From IMG/VR virus record IMGVR_UViG_3300037587_000312, positions 1 through 32,551 of that record: a stretch of DNA of 32,551 nt; one strand, 5' to 3'. Each line of letters begins with the position of its first letter. Position 1 is the first letter of the stretch. The stretch is from a virus. The position numbers and the translations under genes are program-made. Below, in pieces: positions 27,417 to 32,551 of the stretch. Under the pieces are notes generated by a model. That model was not told the DNA's origin, did no database searches, and saw only the letters and a list, made by a program, of their open reading frames with translations.

Positions 27417-28601
27417 ATGGCTGACAGTATACTAGATGTTCCAGTTCCCCAGAATGATTGGGTAGAGCTTTATGCAGAATCAGGGATACTGGCAGGGACT
27501 GCTTTAGTTCTTCAGAATAAGGGTAGTCCAGATATTCAGATTTGGATAGGAGCTGATAAACCTGCAGATGATTTCATTGGTGGGTTTATGATCCTGAGCT
27601 ATACATCGAAAGATAGTACAGCTCATGAGGTCACTAGTGATAACTTAGCTGTTTGGGCGAGGGCTACTGACAGTGGAAAAGTTTTTGGAAGACTTTCTGT
27701 TCAAGAGATAATCGGATCTTTCCCTAATATCAGTAAAGGTATTATACCTGTTGTTCAAATTGAGAATGACGCCTTAGATGGATTAGGTGCATCTGTTGAA
27801 GTTTCAGCACGAGGTGGTGTTAGTCTCGGAGTTACTCTTCAAGATCAGACAACTGAGATGTTGGATTTAGACTTCTTGCAAGCCGTTAAGAATGGTATGA
27901 CTCTTGCTGCTGACACTGTTGCCGACTCGCGTGATATCACATTGACCGCAGGTCATGGGATGGTGACTGGAGATTATCCCACAGGTGACGTTGGTACAAT
28001 CTTAGAGATCGGTAGCAGCATAAGTGGGAGGTTTATTCAGGCTAAAGTATTGGCTGTAAACGGTGATGTTATTACGCTGAATCAGTTGGTTGGTGATGTG
28101 TTCCCTATTGGATCGCTCATCAACACGGGGAATCGGAATCTAGCTTTAGCGGATGGCTCAACAGACCCAGTTATATTTAAGGTCGAACCGTCACCAGTAC
28201 AAGCGGGTGATATTACACGTATCATAATCGCCATCATTGGTCCGACTGCCATGGATTTCTCGACTTTTGGATCAGGCTCTCCATTACCAGTTGGATTACT
28301 GTTCAGGGTCAGACGCCCCGATGGATCGTATAAGAATATCAGGACTGTTGATAGGAACTTAGAGGGTTACATGTGGGGGTTCGACAATTCCATATTTACA
28401 CCTAAAACGGGTAACACCCAACATGGTCTTGCATTTCGTATAACATTTGCTGGTCAAGATAAGCATGGGGTCGCCAGTAGGCTAGATGGTTCCCTAGGGG
28501 TTGGCGAACAGTGGGAAGTGGTAGTTTTAGATGACCTAGTGGGCGGTCCAAACGTCGAGATTCGTGTCATAGCTGAAGGCTCAGAGTTACAATCTGACTA
28601 G
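27417..28601 (+). CDS. Putative virion structural protein, 394 aa
   Basis: A beta-rich protein (N-terminal part about 1-100 WVELYAESGILAGTALVLQN; later LPVGLLFRVRRPDGSYKN) of no family I can name. Location between capsid and connector genes suggests a head fibre, decoration or neck component. AAAGGAAAG precedes the ATG. Confidence 0.62.
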   Translation: MADSILDVPVPQNDWVELYAESGILAGTALVLQNKGSPDIQIWIGADKPADDFIGGFMILSYTSKDSTAHEVTSDNLAVWARATDSGKVFGRLSVQEIIGSFPNISKGIIPVVQIENDALDGLGASVEVSARGGVSLGVTLQDQTTEMLDLDFLQAVKNGMTLAADTVADSRDITLTAGHGMVTGDYPTGDVGTILEIGSSISGRFIQAKVLAVNGDVITLNQLVGDVFPIGSLINTGNRNLALADGSTDPVIFKVEPSPVQAGDITRIIIAIIGPTAMDFSTFGSGSPLPVGLLFRVRRPDGSYKNIRTVDRNLEGYMWGFDNSIFTPKTGNTQHGLAFRITFAGQDKHGVASRLDGSLGVGEQWEVVVLDDLVGGPNVEIRVIAEGSELQSD

Positions 28602-28627
28602 CAAATAGATTTTAGAGAATATATATT

Positions 28628-29098
28628 ATGAGTTATGATCCAACACTTTTAAGCACCGTACCAATATATAGAATTCGTTTCACTCTCCAAGATACAGATC
28701 CTGATAATGAGTTTCTTGTTGATGATGAACTTACTTATCTTTTATCCAAACACGGCGATAATGAAACACTTTCCACTGTTGATGCAGCTAAAAGAATGCT
28801 TGCCCAATTTGCTCAATATACTAGAGAGCGAGAAGGTCTTATTGAAGTTTACGGAAATGAAATCTTTAATCAATGGCAAGAATATCTAAAAGATCTTATT
28901 AAGGATCTTACCAGTTCTAGCACTGTTTCTTATATGATCCTTGGTGGAGTTGTTAAGACTGAAGTTGATAGGGTCAAGTGTGATGGGGAATCAGTTGATG
29001 GCGGATATGAACAGGGTTATATTGATAACCAACGAACTTGGTTGAGTAGTAATCTCCTTGGTCGCAGGAATTTGAATAACCCCTTTAGGTTGGATTAA
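28628..29098 (+). CDS. Head-tail adaptor/connector protein
   Basis: 156 aa. The start YRIRFTLQDTDPDNEFLVDDELTYLL with AAKRMLAQFAQYTRE is the helical pattern of gp6/gp15-type adaptors that bind below the portal. Location at the head of the connector gene row agrees. Confidence 0.65.
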   Translation: MSYDPTLLSTVPIYRIRFTLQDTDPDNEFLVDDELTYLLSKHGDNETLSTVDAAKRMLAQFAQYTREREGLIEVYGNEIFNQWQEYLKDLIKDLTSSSTVSYMILGGVVKTEVDRVKCDGESVDGGYEQGYIDNQRTWLSSNLLGRRNLNNPFRLD

Positions 29099-29101
29099 AC
29101 A

Positions 29102-29566
29102 ATGGGGTTCACTTCTAAAGTTAAATCGACCAATAATCTTAATAATCTTATAAGAAAGCTTCAAGGATTAGACGGGAAAGAATCAGTCGCAGGATATGAT
29201 GATGAACCTCACCCTGTAGCAGATATGAGTTATGCTGAATTGGCTGATCTTCATGAGGTAGGCTCTGAGCATTTACCAAGGAGACAGTTCATGACCCAAG
29301 CGTATCATGATGGATTGGCTGATCACGATCTAAGTATACAGGTTGTTAGAGAGATTATTTATGGTAAATCAAATGCCAAAACTCAATTGACTAAATTATC
29401 AAAAGAGTTAGCTGAGCTTATTTCAACGAGTATTAGACGCGGCGATTTCGCGGCATTATCTCCTGTAACTATCAGACTCAAGGGTGGTAATACAAAGCCA
29501 CTGAGAGATTCAGATAGTCTAATGAATAATGTTAAAAGTAGTGTTGAAGATACCGAGGGATTCTGA
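29102..29566 (+). CDS. Virion morphogenesis/neck protein
   Basis: 154 aa. The segment MSYAELADLHEVGSEHLPRRQFM matches the 'xAxIxEFGxxxxPxRPFM' box of HK97 gp10/Mu gpG-like neck and tail-completion proteins. Starts four bases after the adaptor gene. Confidence 0.68.
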   Translation: MGFTSKVKSTNNLNNLIRKLQGLDGKESVAGYDDEPHPVADMSYAELADLHEVGSEHLPRRQFMTQAYHDGLADHDLSIQVVREIIYGKSNAKTQLTKLSKELAELISTSIRRGDFAALSPVTIRLKGGNTKPLRDSDSLMNNVKSSVEDTEGF

Positions 29567-29961
29567 TGGCAGTTAGACGTTATAAAAGAACAAAAAGACA
29601 AGCAATTTACAGGCAGGATCTTCCCGGCAGAAACAATACGGTTACTCTGGATTCAAGAAACAATCCAATAGGTAGTTCGATTATTGATTTCACGTTGAAG
29701 GCTTGCACAATTCAACCAGCCTCTGGTGATGAGCTTAAAACCCTTGATGAAGGGTACAGGGACGCTGAATTATTTACAATATTCACAGAAACTATTGTTC
29801 GTACAGCATTAAGAGGTACCTCTCAAAAAGCCGATGAAGTATTTATCAGTACTCCTTATACAGCAGTTGCTGGTTGGTTTACTGTCCTTAAATCCAAACC
29901 TTGGCAGAACAGAATAGTTCCTCATTATCAAATTCTCGTTGTAAGAAAGAATCCAGATTAA
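29566..29961 (+). CDS. Head closure/tail completion protein
   Basis: 131 aa with beta-rich pattern and a basic start (MAVRRYKRTKRQAIYRQDLPG). Position between the neck protein and the tail terminator, plus the 'V-x-G-W-F-T-V-x-x-x-K-P-W' strand, fit a head closure protein of the connector. Overlaps the previous stop by one base. Confidence 0.6.
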   Translation: MAVRRYKRTKRQAIYRQDLPGRNNTVTLDSRNNPIGSSIIDFTLKACTIQPASGDELKTLDEGYRDAELFTIFTETIVRTALRGTSQKADEVFISTPYTAVAGWFTVLKSKPWQNRIVPHYQILVVRKNPD

Positions 29962-29973
29962 TAAGAGGTCTTA

Positions 29974-30546
29974 ATGTCCTACCAACAAACAGTACAAGAT
30001 TTCAGGAATGCAATCTTTGATCTCATCGAAGAGGTTTTGGGACATAGTAGAGTCTTTCCTGCAAGAACGAATTTCGTAAAACCTAAACTGGATTACGTTA
30101 CTTACCGAATAGCCAATATGACACCCTATGAGAGGGCTGGTTATCTCCCTGATGATGGACCTGAGATTAATATCAGTTACCTTGTTTATGAAGTTATAGT
30201 TGATATTGAGTCTCTCGATCCACAAGAAAATGCTATTTCCGGTGTAGCCCAAGCAAACTGTGCAAGAATAAGACACGGTTTTGATATGCGGGAAATACAT
30301 TACAAACATCTAGATCTTAATAATATTGGTTATTTGAGGTCTTCTACAATTTCTGATACCTCCGCAGTTCTCGATGGGGAGCAGTGGGAACAACGTGCAG
30401 CCTTCACCTCCATTTTTAGTATAATCGTGAAACAAAGCGATGTCCTAGGTACAACTGGAGCTATTGAAGAGGTACAAATCACAGAAAACATCGATGCTGA
30501 TGGAAATATTATTGTGCAAACAGATACAATAAAATTAAATCCCTAA
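29974..30546 (+). CDS. Tail terminator-like protein, 190 aa
   Basis: The order connector, terminator, sheath is usual, and the protein (MSYQQTVQDFRNAIFDLIEE..., then PKLDYVTYRIANMTPYE, then a beta-strand NISYLVYEVIVDIESLD) is like neck/tail terminator proteins that cap the tail tube. No exact family is named. Confidence 0.6.
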   Translation: MSYQQTVQDFRNAIFDLIEEVLGHSRVFPARTNFVKPKLDYVTYRIANMTPYERAGYLPDDGPEINISYLVYEVIVDIESLDPQENAISGVAQANCARIRHGFDMREIHYKHLDLNNIGYLRSSTISDTSAVLDGEQWEQRAAFTSIFSIIVKQSDVLGTTGAIEEVQITENIDADGNIIVQTDTIKLNP

Positions 30547-30556
30547 AGATACTTAT

Positions 30557-30572
30557 GGATTATAAGTAATCC
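30557..30572 (+). other. Hairpin after the tail terminator gene
   Basis: GGATTA-TAAG-TAATCC, 6 bp with a 4-base loop, eleven bases after the stop. No T-run follows, so termination is doubtful. Confidence 0.35.
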
Positions 30573-30582
30573 TTCCTGAAAT

Positions 30583-30647
30583 AAAGGTCTCACACCTAAT
30601 GTACAAACCTAAAACCCAATTCATAGGACACACTGAGTGTGACCTTT
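30583..30647 (+). promoter_or_regulatory. Long-range stem in the sheath gene leader
   Basis: AAAGG-TCACAC pairs with GTGTGA-CCTTT (11 bp, two extra bases TC on the 5' side) around a loop of about 41 bases, 25 bases ahead of the sheath ATG. A local CACA/TGTG hairpin competes. It could stabilise or regulate the highly expressed sheath message. Confidence 0.45.
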
Positions 30648-30672
30648 CAATTAACTATGAGGATAAAACCTA

Positions 30673-32016
30673 ATGGCACAGATATCCGATTATGTCTCCG
30701 TAACGGTGACTAGAGGTTCACGCCCAATTACCACTGCTGGATTTGGTATCCCCATGTTCCTTGCACAGGTTAATTTCTACGGAGCTTCAGAAGAGCACAA
30801 AATTTATTCAGATGTAGTTTCTATGACTACAGACGGATTCCCTACTAACCATCCTGCGGTAGTTTGGGCTACAGATGTATTTGCTCAAACTCAAAAACCA
30901 AACAGTATTGTAATTGGGCGTCAAGATTATACCTCTTATGATGTAACACCTACGCCTGCTGATGATACAGACTTCACAGTTGAAATTGGTATCCTTGGAT
31001 TTACAACTAGTTTTGTATTCACCTCTGGTACTTCAGCAACAGCTACACAGATCGTAGATGGTCTTAAAGCTCTGATTGATGGGGACTCTAATTATACTGG
31101 TGTTATCACAGCAACCAATGTTGCAGATGAACTTGTAATTGCGCCTGTAGCAGGACAAGAAACTTTCGTAAACGCGATCACTTCTAATTTGGTACGAGTT
31201 ACCAATGGTGCTGAAGATGTTGATGTAGCACTAGCATCTGTGACAGCAGCTCACAATGAGTATTTCTTCTTAGCTGGTCAATCTCAATCAGATGCAGATA
31301 TGAAGAAGTTTGCTGCTTTCGCTCAAGCAAACGATAAAATGTATTTCGGTAGTATTCCACTCTCTATGTCTGGACTTGGTGCTGGGGCGGATACAGGCTT
31401 TGATCTTAAAGCTCTGCAATACGATAATACACAGACTGTTTACCGTAATGATGCCAACCTAGAAGAATATGCCTCAGGTGCTCTTATTGGGTCTATGGCA
31501 GCAACCAATCCCGGTACTAGTATCTGGTTCGGTAAAACCCTTCAAGGTGTAACAGCTGAGAGTTTCACAGGAACCCAAGAGAATGATATCGCTGGTGTTA
31601 ATTCTAACTACTACCCTCTCGTGGCTGGTGTTGGATTCTACACAGATGGTGTTCAAGCCTCAGGCGAATTCGGAGATACCATCCGATTCAGTTTATGGCT
31701 TAAAGCTCGTATTGCAGAAGCTGTATTCGGATTACTGAAACGTCAATCTGATTTAGGACTTAAAGTACCTCATGATGAAAGAGGTTATGCAATGGTCCGA
31801 CAGGTCATCCAAAATGATGTTCTGGCACTCGGTGTTTCTCGTGGAGCCATTTCAACTGCTAAGGACGGCGCTGTTGATCCGACAGTTCGTACACTTGCTC
31901 GAGATGAAGTTCCAACCAATGATCGCGCAGCTCGTATCCTACCGGATGTGGTTGTTGATCTAGTTTATTCTGGTGCCGTCCAAGACGTTCGCATCAGAGT
32001 CTACGTAACAGTTTAA
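30673..32016 (+). CDS. Tail sheath protein (DUF3383-like)
   Basis: 447 aa. It starts MAQISDYVSVTVTRGSRPIT and has the typical middle AGFGIPMFLA, PKxIxIGR-like SIVIGRQD, and a C-terminal region YAMVRQVIQ...DVVVDLVYSGAVQDVRIRVYVTV, as in DUF3383 sheath subunits. It forms the contractile sheath around the tube, so the phage is a myovirus. Length is normal. Confidence 0.85.
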   Translation: MAQISDYVSVTVTRGSRPITTAGFGIPMFLAQVNFYGASEEHKIYSDVVSMTTDGFPTNHPAVVWATDVFAQTQKPNSIVIGRQDYTSYDVTPTPADDTDFTVEIGILGFTTSFVFTSGTSATATQIVDGLKALIDGDSNYTGVITATNVADELVIAPVAGQETFVNAITSNLVRVTNGAEDVDVALASVTAAHNEYFFLAGQSQSDADMKKFAAFAQANDKMYFGSIPLSMSGLGAGADTGFDLKALQYDNTQTVYRNDANLEEYASGALIGSMAATNPGTSIWFGKTLQGVTAESFTGTQENDIAGVNSNYYPLVAGVGFYTDGVQASGEFGDTIRFSLWLKARIAEAVFGLLKRQSDLGLKVPHDERGYAMVRQVIQNDVLALGVSRGAISTAKDGAVDPTVRTLARDEVPTNDRAARILPDVVVDLVYSGAVQDVRIRVYVTV

Positions 32017-32031
32017 TAGGAGTCATACACA

Positions 32032-32511
32032 ATGGCATTAACAAATAGTATTCCTCGTCAATATGACCCTGCAAAAGTTGTTCTTCTTCTGGGTGATGTT
32101 GCACCAACAGATGTCGCACCTGACACAATGTATGTTATCTCTAAAGAAGAAGATACCATCATGCCAACAGTGGGTGTACTCGGTGAAGTAGCACTCTCCC
32201 GTAACAGGAATAACTTAGGGACATTAACTATTTCCCTCAAGCAAACTTCCCCGATGAACCAAATCTTTATGAAATGGATGACAACCTCATACGTTTCAGG
32301 GGTTCATTTCTTCCCTGTCGATCTAACAGACCCTGCTAGTGGGATTGTAATGTCAACAACTGGGTGGATTCAAACACAACCAGACTTCACTCTTGGGAAA
32401 GAGGTTTCTCAACTGGACTGGGTAATCGGACTGGCGAATGTAGAGTTTGAAATCTCAACTGGAGCTAATCTTGTAGCTGAAGCGATTAATGCGGCTGCTT
32501 CGGTACTATAA
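32032..32511 (+). CDS. Tail tube protein (DUF3277-like)
   Basis: 159 aa. YDPAKVVLLLGD...ISKEEDTIMPTVGVLGEVALSRN...GTLTISLKQTSP...GKEVSQLDWVIGLANVEF agrees in motif order with DUF3277 tube subunits. It stacks as the inner tube. It follows the sheath gene by 15 bases and is followed by an intrinsic terminator. Confidence 0.85.
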   Translation: MALTNSIPRQYDPAKVVLLLGDVAPTDVAPDTMYVISKEEDTIMPTVGVLGEVALSRNRNNLGTLTISLKQTSPMNQIFMKWMTTSYVSGVHFFPVDLTDPASGIVMSTTGWIQTQPDFTLGKEVSQLDWVIGLANVEFEISTGANLVAEAINAAASVL

Positions 32512-32518
32512 ACTTAAT

Positions 32519-32540
32519 GGGGGCTTCTGCCCCCTTTTTA
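32519..32540 (+). terminator. Intrinsic terminator after the tail tube gene
   Basis: GGGGGC-TTCT-GCCCCC followed by TTTTT. It separates sheath/tube expression from the next genes. The last bases of the window (TGAGGAGA) are the ribosome binding site of the following gene. Confidence 0.93.
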
Positions 32541-32551
32541 TTCTGAGGAGA

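Noticed and set aside
1-32551. CRISPR array, insertion sequences, integrase or attachment sites
   Set aside because: No regularly spaced repeats, transposase or integrase motifs were seen; the phage looks lytic in this window.

Overview
The window is part of the genome of a lytic tailed bacteriophage with a contractile tail (myovirus type). The evidence is a complete head-to-tail module: small and large terminase, portal, XkdF-type protease, scaffold, decoration protein, gpE-type capsid, neck proteins, DUF3383-type sheath and DUF3277-type tube. AT-rich DNA, strong Shine-Dalgarno sites, sigma70-type promoters and tRNA genes that all encode CCA point to a Gram-negative, probably gammaproteobacterial host. 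The host identity is inference.

Layout. From 1 to 11637 all genes are on the minus strand. They form a tightly packed early/metabolic block: nucleotide metabolism (ThyX, dCMP deaminase, thioredoxin), DNA processing (FEN-type exonuclease, RuvC-like resolvase, endonuclease VII-like protein, DEDD exonuclease, PhoH ATPase), an M15 endolysin-like peptidase with a lipoprotein, and many small unknown proteins. A good minus-strand promoter sits at 11669-11697, at the head of this block. The region 11638-11952 is the divergent control region. Rightward genes then start with a 439-aa protein carrying motifs A, B and C of the PolA/T7-RNA-polymerase palm fold. Small proteins and a putative holin follow.

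From 16151 to 20014 lies a cluster of 19 tRNA genes, one for each amino acid except cysteine. Between the tRNAs are a PD-(D/E)XK nuclease gene, several tiny RBS-preceded ORFs, extra promoters, and non-tRNA blocks of about 90-140 nt, several closed by perfect or near-perfect inverted repeats. I read these blocks as candidate structured RNAs, comparable in position to the stable RNAs C and D of the T4 tRNA cluster. One (17849-17984) has a T-arm/acceptor-like end and its own promoter. The tRNA with anticodon GTT has a long variable arm, which is unusual.

From 20162 to 32511 is the rightward morphogenesis operon, with strong intrinsic terminators after the capsid gene (26788) and after the tail tube gene (32519). 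The window ends at the ribosome binding site of the next gene.

The most notable candidates for something new are the stand-alone palm polymerase-like protein, the structured RNA blocks in the tRNA cluster, and the class II tRNA with an Asn anticodon. Functional calls rest on motifs read by eye; no database search was possible.
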